Position numbers and translations under genes: made by a program. Source: Streptomyces griseoruber (GTDB taxonomy: Bacteria > Actinomycetota > Actinomycetes > Streptomycetales > Streptomycetaceae). From it: a DNA stretch of 64,000 nucleotides. A model generated the notes under the pieces. That model was given only the letters and a program-made list of their open reading frames with translations, was not told the DNA's origin and ran no database searches. The DNA lies in NCBI RefSeq assembly GCF_001514205.1, contig NZ_KQ948767.1, forward strand, positions 240,343-304,342, given 5' to 3'. Below, piece by piece: positions 52,862 to 61,341 of this stretch (position 1 is the stretch's first letter; the number at the start of each line of letters is the position of its first letter).

Positions 52862-53946
52862 GAGCGGACCCCCGCCCGTGCGGGCTCGTCCGTGCCCGCC
52901 GCGAGCGTGGCCAGCCGTTCGGAGAGGTACGGGTGAGCGAGCACGTCCCGGTTGACGACGAAGCGCGGCAGCCGGCCGGTGGCCACGTCCAGGACGGCCC
53001 GGACCGCGCTGCCGCCGTTGCCGGCGGACATCTCGTCGGTCCACGCGAGGCTGTGCGGACTGAGGACGACGTTGTCCATGGTGAGCAGCGGGTTGTCGGC
53101 GCCGGGCGGTTCGGTCTCGAACACGTCCAGTCCGGCACCGCGGAGGCGACCGGCACACAGCGCGTCGATGAGCGCCGACTCGTCGACGATCGGACCGCGG
53201 GCGACATTGAGCAGTACGGCCGAGGGCTTCATCAGGGACAGTCGCCGGGCGTCGACGAGGTGGCGGGTCTCCTCGGTCAGCACGCACATCACGATCACCG
53301 CGTCGGCCTCTGCCATCACGGTGTCGGCGTCGGCGAGACGTACGCCGAGTTCCCGGGCGGTCTCCTGCGGGCAGTAGGGGTCGTAGGCGATGACCTCGGT
53401 GTCGAACGGCCGCAGCAGCCCGACCAGGTCACGGGCGGTGTTGCCCAGGCCGAGCAGGCCGATACGGCGGCCGGTGAGCCCGAGCCCCATCCACTGCTCA
53501 CGCTCCGACCAGCGTCCCTGACGCACCAGCCGGTCCTTGGCCGTGACGTTGTGCAGGACGGCCAGCAGCATGGTGAGGGCGGCGGTGGAGACGGGGCGCC
53601 GGGCGCCGTCCGGGGTGATGGTGACCAGGGCGCCGTGGCGTGAGCAGGCGTCGAGGTCGACGGCGTCGTAGCCGACGCCGAAGCGGGCGAAGAGAAGAGG
53701 CGGCCGGCTGAGGCCGGTGAACGTGCGGGCGGTGACGGCGGGGGCGGCGAACAGGACGGCGTCCAGGCCGTCGATGTCCGGCGCGAGCAGCTCGTCGGTG
53801 TCACGCGGCAGGTAGTGCCAGGCGATTCCCGCGGAGTCCAGCTCACCGAGCCGGATGTCGCCCCATACGTTGCGTCCGTCCGCGTCGAGGAAGTCGCGGC
53901 TGACACCCACGGTGAACCGGCCGTCGGCCGGCCGGGAGGCCGCCAT
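52858..53946 (-). CDS. D-isomer-specific 2-hydroxyacid dehydrogenase
   Basis: A 362-residue dehydrogenase of the phosphoglycerate/hydroxypyruvate reductase group: IGLLGLGNTARDLVGLLRPF (NAD motif), NVARGPIVDESALIDAL (substrate Arg) and LSPHSLAWTDEM (catalytic His region). The N-terminal about 60 residues are longer than average. ATG 53946 shares one base with the cyclase stop (TGATG); a GTG one codon earlier is also possible. Probably a 2-ketogluconate/2-keto-aldonate reductase here (inference). Confidence 0.86.
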   Translation of the reverse strand: MAASRPADGRFTVGVSRDFLDADGRNVWGDIRLGELDSAGIAWHYLPRDTDELLAPDIDGLDAVLFAAPAVTARTFTGLSRPPLLFARFGVGYDAVDLDACSRHGALVTITPDGARRPVSTAALTMLLAVLHNVTAKDRLVRQGRWSEREQWMGLGLTGRRIGLLGLGNTARDLVGLLRPFDTEVIAYDPYCPQETARELGVRLADADTVMAEADAVIVMCVLTEETRHLVDARRLSLMKPSAVLLNVARGPIVDESALIDALCAGRLRGAGLDVFETEPPGADNPLLTMDNVVLSPHSLAWTDEMSAGNGGSAVRAVLDVATGRLPRFVVNRDVLAHPYLSERLATLAAGTDEPARAGVRS

Positions 53947-54908
53947 CACAGCACCGCGACGGGGTTGACGGGCGAGCCCGTGCCGCCGGGGACGTTCAGC
54001 GGTGTCACGACGAGCAGGAACTCGTAGCGGCCCTCCCTCGCGCAGGCGGTGGACAGCGCCTCCAGGTCGAGGTTGTCCAGCAGCGGTACGCCCATGGCGG
54101 TGATGGTGAGGGCGTGCACGGGGGAGTGCAGTCCCTCGACGGGGGAGGGGCGTACGTCGCTGTCGCCGTCGCCGCCGAGCAGGGAGATCCCGCGCTCGGC
54201 CAGCAGGGGTACGGCGTCCACGTGGAAGCCCGCACTGGCGTGGTCGGGGTTCCAGGCGCCGAGTTCCGCACGGCGCCGGAAGTGACCGGAGCGCAGCAGC
54301 ACCGCGTCGCCCTCGCCGATCGTCACACCGAGCGCCTTCTCCGCCGCGAGCACGTCCTCGGCGTGCACGGCGGTGCCGGGCTCGAGCCAGTCGGTGCCGT
54401 GCACGGCGGGCAGGTCGATCAGAACGCCCTTGGTGACGAGGGGGCCCAGGGCGGAGACCGCGCCGAAGCGGGCGCCGGCGGCGTCGACGACCTCGCGGGC
54501 GGTGTGACCGTCGTAGAGCCGCCCGCGGTAGGCGATGTGGGAGAGCGCGTCGAGGTGGCTGACGCCCTTGCCGTGGTAGTCGACGGCGATGAAGTCCTTG
54601 TGGCAGGAGGGCTCCGGGGCCTCGACGTCGCCGAGGTCGGACATGTAGTGCAGGGCGGGCTTGCCGTTGTCCGGGCCGGGCGTCGTGTTCCAGGGCAGGG
54701 CCATGGGGACGGTGGTGCCGCTGCGGACCAGTGCGGTGGCCCGCTGCACGTGGGCCGGGGTGACCCGGTTCCAGGCGCCGCGGTCGGCGGGCGTCCAGCG
54801 GCCCCACGTTCGTACGGCGTCGAAGAGGGAGTCGAACTCCTCGCGCGAGAGGCGAGGGCCGTTGTCGGGAGGAGGTGGCGGCGGGGCATGGGTTGGGCTG
54901 CTGGTCAT
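53946..54908 (-). CDS. cyclase-family metal hydrolase
   Basis: A 320-residue PF04199-type (kynurenine formamidase-like) hydrolase. The metal-binding motif is present as AVDYHGKGVSHLDALSHIAY (H-x-x-x-x-x-H-x-D-x-x-x-H pattern), with LLRSGHFRRR and the closing HALTITAMGVPLLDNLDLEA segments. Members open lactams, lactones or formamides; beside aldonate dehydrogenases, a lactonase role is plausible but not shown. First gene of its operon, divergent from iclR; the ATG has only a weak GGAG about 12 bases upstream. Confidence 0.85.
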   Translation of the reverse strand: MTSSPTHAPPPPPPDNGPRLSREEFDSLFDAVRTWGRWTPADRGAWNRVTPAHVQRATALVRSGTTVPMALPWNTTPGPDNGKPALHYMSDLGDVEAPEPSCHKDFIAVDYHGKGVSHLDALSHIAYRGRLYDGHTAREVVDAAGARFGAVSALGPLVTKGVLIDLPAVHGTDWLEPGTAVHAEDVLAAEKALGVTIGEGDAVLLRSGHFRRRAELGAWNPDHASAGFHVDAVPLLAERGISLLGGDGDSDVRPSPVEGLHSPVHALTITAMGVPLLDNLDLEALSTACAREGRYEFLLVVTPLNVPGGTGSPVNPVAVL

Positions 54909-55051
54909 GAGTTGCTCAGCGCTCCAAGGCTCGGAGGGTGTCGTCGGCCGGCCCGGAAGGCGCGCTACGGTCGGGAGACTCGGCGAATCTCGATGGCAAA
55001 GCGCGCGGCGACGGCATTGTCGTTCGGTGACAGACGAGGGACAATAACAAC

Positions 55052-55068
55052 ATGCTGAACGACGAACA
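55052..55068. promoter_or_regulatory. candidate IclR operator
   Basis: ATGCTGAACGACGAACA lies 9 bases before the iclR GTG and matches the copy at 49470-49486 as ATGCTG-NN-CGA-NN-AACA, in the same orientation relative to the two minus-strand operons. Confidence 0.5.
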
Positions 55069-55077
55069 GAATGATGG

Positions 55078-55884
55078 GTGGAAACGACGGTGAGCGCAAG
55101 CGACCCGGGAAGCCTTGTCCCGGCGGTGACCCGAGCGGTGGCGATTCTCGACGTGCTCGGTGAGGCGGAGGGCCGACCGCTGTCCGTCAGCGAGATCGCG
55201 CGTGCCCTGGGCCTGCCGAAGTCCTCGACGGGGAATCTCTGCGCCTCCCTGGAGGCGGCGGGCATGATCACGCGCAACGGCACGGGCTTCGGCCTGGGGC
55301 GCAAGCTGGTGGAACTCGGTGGCCGCTATCTGTCCACGGTCGACCAGCTGCGCGACTTCTACGAGCTGTGCAGGCGCAGTGCCCACATCTCGCGGGAGAC
55401 CGCCCGGGTGGCCGTCCTGGACGGCCTGGACGTGCTCTACCTGGCCAGGTACGACGGCACCCAGCCGCTCAGGCTCACCGCCAACATCGGCGACCGCTTC
55501 CCCGCGAACTGCACGGCGACCGGGAAGGCCATCCTCTCGACCCTGGATCCCGCGGTGGCGGAGGACCGGCTGCGCGGCCGTACCCTTCCCGCGCTCAGTG
55601 AGCGGTCCATCACCTCGGTGCCCGCACTGCTGCAGGACCTTGCGGTGTCCCGGGAGCGGGGTTACGCGATCGACGACGAGGAGGCCACGGCGGGTGTCCT
55701 CTGCCTGTCCGTGCCGGTCACCGGGTTCCGCACCGATTCGGCGCCGTTCGCGATCAGTGTCACCGTGCTCAAGGCGCGACTCGACGACGAGTTCCGCGAG
55801 GCGTTGCTCAAGGATCTGCGCGCCATCGCGGCAGGGATGGAGAACCCGATGCTCCCGAAGGGCATGTCCGCGGGCGGCGGATGA
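55078..55884 (+). CDS. IclR-family transcriptional regulator
   Basis: A 268-residue regulator with an N-terminal winged HTH (PLSVSEIARALGLPKSSTGN) and a GAF-like effector domain (about 90-260; VAVLDGLDVLYLARYDG, FPANCTATGKAILSTLDP). It diverges from the cyclase operon, the usual position for a local repressor or activator of sugar-acid catabolism. The start is uncertain: GTG 55078 or GTG 55090, neither with a strong ribosome site. Confidence 0.9.
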   Translation: METTVSASDPGSLVPAVTRAVAILDVLGEAEGRPLSVSEIARALGLPKSSTGNLCASLEAAGMITRNGTGFGLGRKLVELGGRYLSTVDQLRDFYELCRRSAHISRETARVAVLDGLDVLYLARYDGTQPLRLTANIGDRFPANCTATGKAILSTLDPAVAEDRLRGRTLPALSERSITSVPALLQDLAVSRERGYAIDDEEATAGVLCLSVPVTGFRTDSAPFAISVTVLKARLDDEFREALLKDLRAIAAGMENPMLPKGMSAGGG

Positions 55885-55939
55885 GGCGGACCTGACCCCG
55901 CCCGGGTGGCCGGGGCCCGCGGGGTGATCGCGATGTGAC

Positions 55940-55972
55940 GGCGGCCGTACGGAACCTCTCCGTGCGGCCGCC
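55940..55972. terminator. terminator after iclR
   Basis: GGCGGCCGTACGG (55940-55952) pairs with CCGTGCGGCCGCC (55960-55972) across a 7-base loop with one G:T pair, 55 bases after the iclR stop and followed by TTAA. Confidence 0.75.
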
Positions 55973-56110
55973 TTAACTTCGGGGCCACTTCGGGGCGACT
56001 TTGAGGCAACAAATGTCAGCGGGAGTATTGACCAGGATGCTGTAACGAGTTCAGGATTCTGGTCGAGCCGATGGAGTGGTCCTCGGCCTGCAGATCCCCC
56101 GGAGAAGTCC

Positions 56111-57679
56111 GTGAACGACGCTCCCGACGACACAGCCTCCAGTCCTCCGTCGCCCGACGGGCACGCGGCCTCCCGCCCACTGGTGACGATCCGCGGACTG
56201 CGCAAGCGGTTCGGCGGCACCCTCGCCCTCGCCGATGTGGACCTCGACCTCCACGGTGGCAGCGTCCTTGCCCTATTGGGACACAACGGTGCCGGAAAAT
56301 CCACACTTATCAAGATCCTTGCGGGTGTCTACCGCGCCGACGAAGGTCAGGTCACCGTCGCCGGGCATCCCCTCGGCTCCAGCGCCGCGTCCACCGAGAT
56401 GTCCTTCATCCACCAGGACCTTGGTCTGGTGGAGTGGATGACGGTGGCCGAGAACGTCGCCCTGGGCACCGGCTACCCCCGCCGGGGCGGGCTCGTCTCC
56501 TGGCGGCAGGTGCGCCGACGCTGCACCGAGGCCCTGGACATCGTGGCGGGTCACCTCGACCCGGACGCGGCCGTCGCCGACCTCACGCGCGCCGAACGCT
56601 CCCTCGTCGCCATAGCCCGCGCCCTGGCCACCCGCGCCCGCCTCATCGTCCTCGACGAACCGACGGCCAGCCTCCCCGCCGCGGACTGCGCCCGGCTCTT
56701 CGACGTCCTGCACACCCTGCGCGACCGAGGCCAGGCCATCGTCTACGTCAGCCACCGCCTCGACGAGGTCTACCAGGTGGCCGACCGTTTCGCCGTCCTG
56801 CGCGACGGCCACCTCATCAGCCAGGGCCTCCTCGCCGACCACGGCCCCGACCGGATCGTGCACGACATCGTCGGCCACGAGCCGGAGAGCCACCGCCCGC
56901 CCGCCCCCCGCACCACGGGCACCCCCGCCTCCACCGTGCTGAGCCTGACCGGTGTCACCACCGAGGGAGCCGGTCCCATCGACCTGGAACTGCGCGCCGG
57001 AGAAGTCCTCGGCATGGTCGGTCTCACCGGAGCCGGCCACATGGACCTCGGCCGCGCTCTGGCCGGCTCCCGGCCCCTCACCGGCGGCGAGGTGCTGCTC
57101 GACGGCGGGCCCTACCGTCCCGGCTCGGTCGCCGCCGCCGTGGACGCGGGCATCGGCTTCGTCACCAGTAATCGCCAGGAGGAGGGCTGCGCCCTCGAAC
57201 TCACCGTGCGGGAGAACTTCCTGGCCAATCCCCGCGCCGACGCCCGCTCCCCCTGGCGCTGGATCAGCCCCCGCCGCGAACGGGCCGAGGCCCGGTCGCT
57301 CGTCGAGCGGTTCGGCGTGCGCCCCGCCGACTCCGAGGCACCGATCGCCACCCTGTCCGGTGGCAATCAGCAGAAGATCATGATCGGTCGCTGGCTGCGG
57401 CTGAGCCGTCGCGTGGTGATCCTCGAGGAGCCCACCGCCGGAGTCGACGTCGGCGCCAAGGCCGAGATCTACCGACTCCTCGACGACGCTCTCGCCGAAG
57501 GACTCGCCGTTCTGCTCATCTCCACCGACTTCGAGGAGGTCGCCGACGTGTGCCACCGCGCCCTGGTCTTCGTCCGGGGCGGCGTGACGGCGGAACTGTC
57601 CGGCGAGGACCTCACCGTCACCGAACTCACCCATGCCGCGTCGGCCATGCCGGCGCTGACCGGAACGGGCAACCACTGA
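56111..57679 (+). CDS. sugar ABC transporter ATPase (RbsA/XylG type, two NBDs)
   Basis: A 522-residue tandem ATPase of a CUT2 importer. NBD1: Walker A LGHNGAGKSTLIK, a degenerate signature LTRAERSLVAIARAL, Walker B LIVLDEPTA. NBD2: a degenerate Walker A (GMVGLTGAGHMDLG), intact signature LSGGNQQKIMIGRWL and VVILEEPTAGVDVG. This asymmetry is standard for RbsA-type proteins. GTG start with GGAGAAG upstream. It overlaps the permease gene by one base; with the binding protein it forms an import system beside a GH78 rhamnosidase gene, so rhamnose is a candidate ligand (inference). Confidence 0.92.
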   Translation: MNDAPDDTASSPPSPDGHAASRPLVTIRGLRKRFGGTLALADVDLDLHGGSVLALLGHNGAGKSTLIKILAGVYRADEGQVTVAGHPLGSSAASTEMSFIHQDLGLVEWMTVAENVALGTGYPRRGGLVSWRQVRRRCTEALDIVAGHLDPDAAVADLTRAERSLVAIARALATRARLIVLDEPTASLPAADCARLFDVLHTLRDRGQAIVYVSHRLDEVYQVADRFAVLRDGHLISQGLLADHGPDRIVHDIVGHEPESHRPPAPRTTGTPASTVLSLTGVTTEGAGPIDLELRAGEVLGMVGLTGAGHMDLGRALAGSRPLTGGEVLLDGGPYRPGSVAAAVDAGIGFVTSNRQEEGCALELTVRENFLANPRADARSPWRWISPRRERAEARSLVERFGVRPADSEAPIATLSGGNQQKIMIGRWLRLSRRVVILEEPTAGVDVGAKAEIYRLLDDALAEGLAVLLISTDFEEVADVCHRALVFVRGGVTAELSGEDLTVTELTHAASAMPALTGTGNH

Positions 57680-58893
57680 TGGCCACCGAGACCGATTCCT
57701 CCCGCCGCGCCCAGAGGTCCACGACCGCCGGCGGCCGCAAGGCGACCAGGAGCGCGCGCACCCCCGGTGCCCCGCGCACCAGGCAGTCCCGCGGCACGGA
57801 CGGCGGGAGCCGTCTGCGCGGCCACGTGATCGGCACCTACGGCCTGCTCACCCTCACCGTCCTGCTCTTCCTCGTCTTCTCCCTCACCCTGCCCGACACC
57901 TTCCCGACCCTCGACAACATCTCGTCGATCCTGTCCAACCAGTCGATCCCGGCCATGCTCGCCCTCGGCGCGATGATCCCCATCGTCACCGGCAAGTTCG
58001 ACCTGTCCGTCGGCTACGGCCTCGGCCTCGCCCACGTGCTGACGATGCAGCTCATCGTCCACAACGGCTGGCCCTGGCCGATGGCCTGCCTCGTCGTCAT
58101 CGTCGGCGGCGGCGTCATCGGAGTGTTCAACGGACTGCTGGTCGAGTTCGCCAAGATCGACTCGTTCATCGCCACCCTCGGCACCGGCAGCGTGCTGTAC
58201 GCCTTCACCGGCTGGATCACCGACGGCGCTCGCATCGTCCCCGGCACGCAGGGACTGCCGCCGGCCTTCACGGACCTGTACAACTCGAAGTTGCTCGGCC
58301 TGCCCGTGCCCGCCTTCTACGTCCTCGGTCTCGCCGTCGTCCTGTGGCTGCTGCTGGAACGACTGCCGCTGGGCCGCTACCTGTACGTCATAGGCTCCAA
58401 CGCCCGAGCCGCCGACCTGGTCGGCATCCCCACCCGCCGGTACGGTGTCTACGCCTTCGCCGGCTCCGGGATCGTCGTCGGCTTCGCGGGCGTCCTGCTC
58501 GCCGCCCAGCAGCAGATCGGCAACCCCAGCGTCGGTATGGACTACCTGCTGCCCGCCTTCGTCGGCGCGCTGCTCGGCTCCACCGCCATCAAGCCCGGCC
58601 GCGCCAACGCCGCGGGCACCGTCGTCGCCGTCGCCATCCTCGCCATCGGCCTCGCCGGCATCCAGCAGCTCGGAGCCGAGTTCTGGGCCACCTCCCTCTT
58701 CAACGGCGGCACCCTCCTCCTCGCCGTCGGTCTGGCCGGCTACTCCGCCCGCCGCAGGCTGCGCGCCGGGGCCGGCGCCACCCGCAAATCGCTGTCCGAG
58801 CCGTCGGCCCCAGCCGCACCGGCCGCCTCCGCGCGGACGTCGGTCCCCGCCGCGGAACCGGCGCCCCAGCCGCCGTCCACGACAGCGGAGTAG
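57679..58893 (+). CDS. sugar ABC transporter permease (RbsC type)
   Basis: A 404-residue CUT2 permease with a long basic cytoplasmic N-terminus (about 1-50), then eight to ten hydrophobic segments beginning YGLLTLTVLLFLVFSLTLP. Family hallmarks include VTGKFDLSVGYGLGLAHVL, GNPSVGMDYLLPAFVGALLG and NAAGTVVAVAILAIGLAGIQ. A Pro/Ala-rich C-terminal tail of about 50 residues is unusual. ATG 57679 shares one base with the ATPase stop. Confidence 0.92.
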   Translation: MATETDSSRRAQRSTTAGGRKATRSARTPGAPRTRQSRGTDGGSRLRGHVIGTYGLLTLTVLLFLVFSLTLPDTFPTLDNISSILSNQSIPAMLALGAMIPIVTGKFDLSVGYGLGLAHVLTMQLIVHNGWPWPMACLVVIVGGGVIGVFNGLLVEFAKIDSFIATLGTGSVLYAFTGWITDGARIVPGTQGLPPAFTDLYNSKLLGLPVPAFYVLGLAVVLWLLLERLPLGRYLYVIGSNARAADLVGIPTRRYGVYAFAGSGIVVGFAGVLLAAQQQIGNPSVGMDYLLPAFVGALLGSTAIKPGRANAAGTVVAVAILAIGLAGIQQLGAEFWATSLFNGGTLLLAVGLAGYSARRRLRAGAGATRKSLSEPSAPAAPAASARTSVPAAEPAPQPPSTTAE

Positions 58894-59012
58894 GTCCGAA
58901 AAGCCACCCACCGCAGGGGTGACCCGCCGCGCGGACCCCTGCCGCCCGTTGAGCGCTGCCCCCCTTTGCCGCGCCCTTCCCGCCCTTCCCGTACGTCAGC
59001 AAGGAGCCGTTC

Positions 59013-60167
59013 GTGTCGTACCACCACACCTGCCAGGCGACCCTGAGAGCCATGGCCACACTCGCCCTGGTCACCGCGTTCGCCGCGGGTTGCACCCGGG
59101 GCTCGGAGGCCGGCACCGCCAGCGCCGTCGCCGGCACGAAGGCCGGCTGCCCCGCCGTCCTCGCCAAGGCCAAGACCGCCGTGAAGGCCGCCGAAGATGT
59201 CGACGCCGTCTGGGACGGTCCGACCACCGGCCCCAAGGCGGCCGTCGGCAAGACCATCGTCTACGTCGCCCAGAGCATGACCAACCCGGGCGTGGCCGGA
59301 GCCGCCGACGGAGTCAAGGAGGCTGCCAAGGCCATCGGCTGGAACGTACGCATCATCGACGGTCAGGGCACCCCGGCCGGCATCCAGGCCGCGCTCAGCC
59401 AGGCTGTCGCCGTCAAGCCCGACGGCATCGTGCTCTCCGGCTTCGACCCCAAGTCGACCGCGCAGCAGGTCGCCCAGGCGGACGCCGCCGGCATCCCGCT
59501 CATCGGCTGGCACGCCGTGGACGCCCCCGGTCCCAGCAAGGACCCGAAACTCTTCAGCAACATCACCACCCAGGTCCAGGACGTCGCGAAGATCAGCGCC
59601 GACTGGGTCATCAGCCAGTCCAACGGCCGGGCGGGCGTGGTGGTCTTCACCGACGCCTCCATCCCGTTCGCCAAGGGCAAGTCGGACCTGATCGAGAAGG
59701 AACTCGCCACCTGCTCCGACACCAAGGTCCTGACGACGTCCAACATCCCCATCGCCGACGCCAGCAGCCGCACCCCTCAGGAAGTGTCGGCGCTGCTGTC
59801 CCGCTTCGGCGCCAAGTGGACCAGTTCGGTGGCCATCAACGACCTCTACTTCGCGGACGCCGCCCCGGCGCTTCGGGCAGCGGGCAAGCAGGGCAACGGA
59901 GCCCCCTTCAACATCGGCGCGGGCGACGGCGATCCGTCCGCCTTCCAGCGCATCAACAGCAAGCAGTTCCAGGCGGCGACGGTCCCCGAGCCGCTGTCCC
60001 AGCAGGGCTGGCAGATGGTCGACGAGTTCAACCGCGCCTTCGCGGGCGAGCCCGCCAGCGGCTACGTCCCTCCGGTCCACATCACCACGGCCGACAACAC
60101 CGGCGGCAAGTCGTCCTGGGACCCCAGCGGGTACCGAGAGGCGTACCGAAAGATCTGGGGGAAGTGA
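59013..60167 (+). CDS. sugar ABC transporter substrate-binding lipoprotein (RbsB type)
   Basis: A 384-residue periplasmic-binding-protein type I (peripla_BP_4) receptor. The signal peptide ends in a lipobox (VTAFAAGC), so it is membrane-anchored outside the cell. KTIVYVAQSMTNPGVAGAAD, VAVKPDGIVLSGFDPKSTAQ and VVVFTDASIPFAKGKSDLIE fit the family. GTG start with AAGGAG. About 120 bases after the permease gene, same strand. Ligand unknown; CUT2 receptors bind monosaccharides such as ribose, xylose or rhamnose. Confidence 0.9.
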   Translation: MSYHHTCQATLRAMATLALVTAFAAGCTRGSEAGTASAVAGTKAGCPAVLAKAKTAVKAAEDVDAVWDGPTTGPKAAVGKTIVYVAQSMTNPGVAGAADGVKEAAKAIGWNVRIIDGQGTPAGIQAALSQAVAVKPDGIVLSGFDPKSTAQQVAQADAAGIPLIGWHAVDAPGPSKDPKLFSNITTQVQDVAKISADWVISQSNGRAGVVVFTDASIPFAKGKSDLIEKELATCSDTKVLTTSNIPIADASSRTPQEVSALLSRFGAKWTSSVAINDLYFADAAPALRAAGKQGNGAPFNIGAGDGDPSAFQRINSKQFQAATVPEPLSQQGWQMVDEFNRAFAGEPASGYVPPVHITTADNTGGKSSWDPSGYREAYRKIWGK

Positions 60168-60192
60168 CCCGGGCAACCTGAGCCGACCGCAG

Positions 60193-60228
60193 GCCGCCCC
60201 TCCCGCTCGCCCCGGCGGGAGGGGCGGC
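60193..60228 (+). terminator. strong terminator after the ribose-type ABC operon
   Basis: GCCGCCCCTCCCGC (60193-60206) and GCGGGAGGGGCGGC (60215-60228) form a perfect 14-bp stem with an 8-base loop, 25 bases after the binding-protein stop. Confidence 0.85.
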
Positions 60229-60679
60229 GCCGCGCGTTCGCCGGCCTGCTGGTCGGCGCGATCCTGGTCCTCGAATGCCGAACACGCCGCCGGCCGCTAC
60301 GGCCCCTCGGCGGGCCGGACCGGGGCCGCTCCCGTGAGTTCACGGCGCATCCCGCCGCCACCCGGTCGGTGCGGGGGAGGGGGAGCCCGGATGGCGGCGG
60401 GGGCGCAGGGGTGCGCGAGGTACGGGTTGCTTCAGCACCGTCTGTTGCTCCAGGTACTCCGGCGGCTCGAACCGCAGGCGACAGGGCCGGCCCGTCGCGC
60501 TGCTCGGCCGGGTATGGCAGGGCGAGGAGCCGCACCGACCCGGTGTCCGGAACCCCTTCCGGGGGAAGCTCTCTGCGTCAGGTCGAGCAGGTCCGCCGCC
60601 TCTTCGCGGCGGTAGGCGTGAGACGGGCATGGAATCGATCTCCTGATACCTCGTACGGGACAGGGGACCAGTGACGGGG
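60229..60679. other. unassigned stretch
   Basis: No gene recognised; GC-rich low-complexity frames only. Confidence 0.4.
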
Positions 60680-61250
60680 AACTCCTGTCTGCGCCGCTCC
60701 CGCGGGACGAAGCGCTGGATCTTCCCGGACGGTGCGTGGGTGAGCGTGTGCGGCGAACCGGTGCTTGACCGGGTGCCGCAGTTCCGCGACGAGCGCGTCG
60801 TCGCCGACCGAGGAAGTAGCCGTCCGCGCCCCGGGTTCCGGCGTCGCCGGTGAGGTACCAGCGACCGTTGGCGGAGAAGGGTTCGTCGGTCTTCGCCGGG
60901 GCGCCGGTGTTGCCGGAGAACCACATCAGAGGGCTCTCGGCCACCCTGATCGCGACGCGGCCGGCCGTACCCGCCGGGGCGGGCTCGTCCCGATCGTCGT
61001 GCAGGATCTCGGCCGACCACCCCGGCAGGGGCCTGCCCATCGATCCCGGCCGGACCGGGGACCGTATTCCGTCGGCCCACCCGTTGGCGATGACCATCCC
61101 GTGGTGCGTCCGCCCGTCGGGGTCCCGTACGGGGACGTCGAGCGCTTGCTCGGCCCAGCTGACGACCTCCGGGCCGAGGACGGCGTAGCACAGCCCCCTG
61201 AAGCCATGCTCCCCCGCCGGCGCACATGTGAGCCGGCAGGGGAGCGATGG
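60680..61250 (-). pseudogene. decayed acyl-CoA (acetyl-CoA-like) synthetase
   Basis: Across two minus frames the C-terminal third of an ANL ligase is readable: HGMVIANGWADGIRSPVRPG, SMGRPLPGWSAEILHDDRDE, RWYLTGDAGTRGADGYF, then after an internal deletion SGKIQRFVPRERRRQE carrying the catalytic lysine. Upstream, LTCAPAGEHG and EVVSWAEQALDVPVRD mark the preceding region. The AMP-binding P-loop half and the C-terminal lid core are missing. Confidence 0.7.
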
Positions 61251-61341
61251 CAGGGGCAGCGGCTGCTGTTCTGGCCGACCATCAAACGACCGGGGCCGTG
61301 GGGCCGGGCGACCACGCTTGAAAGCCCACCAGGTCACGCGG

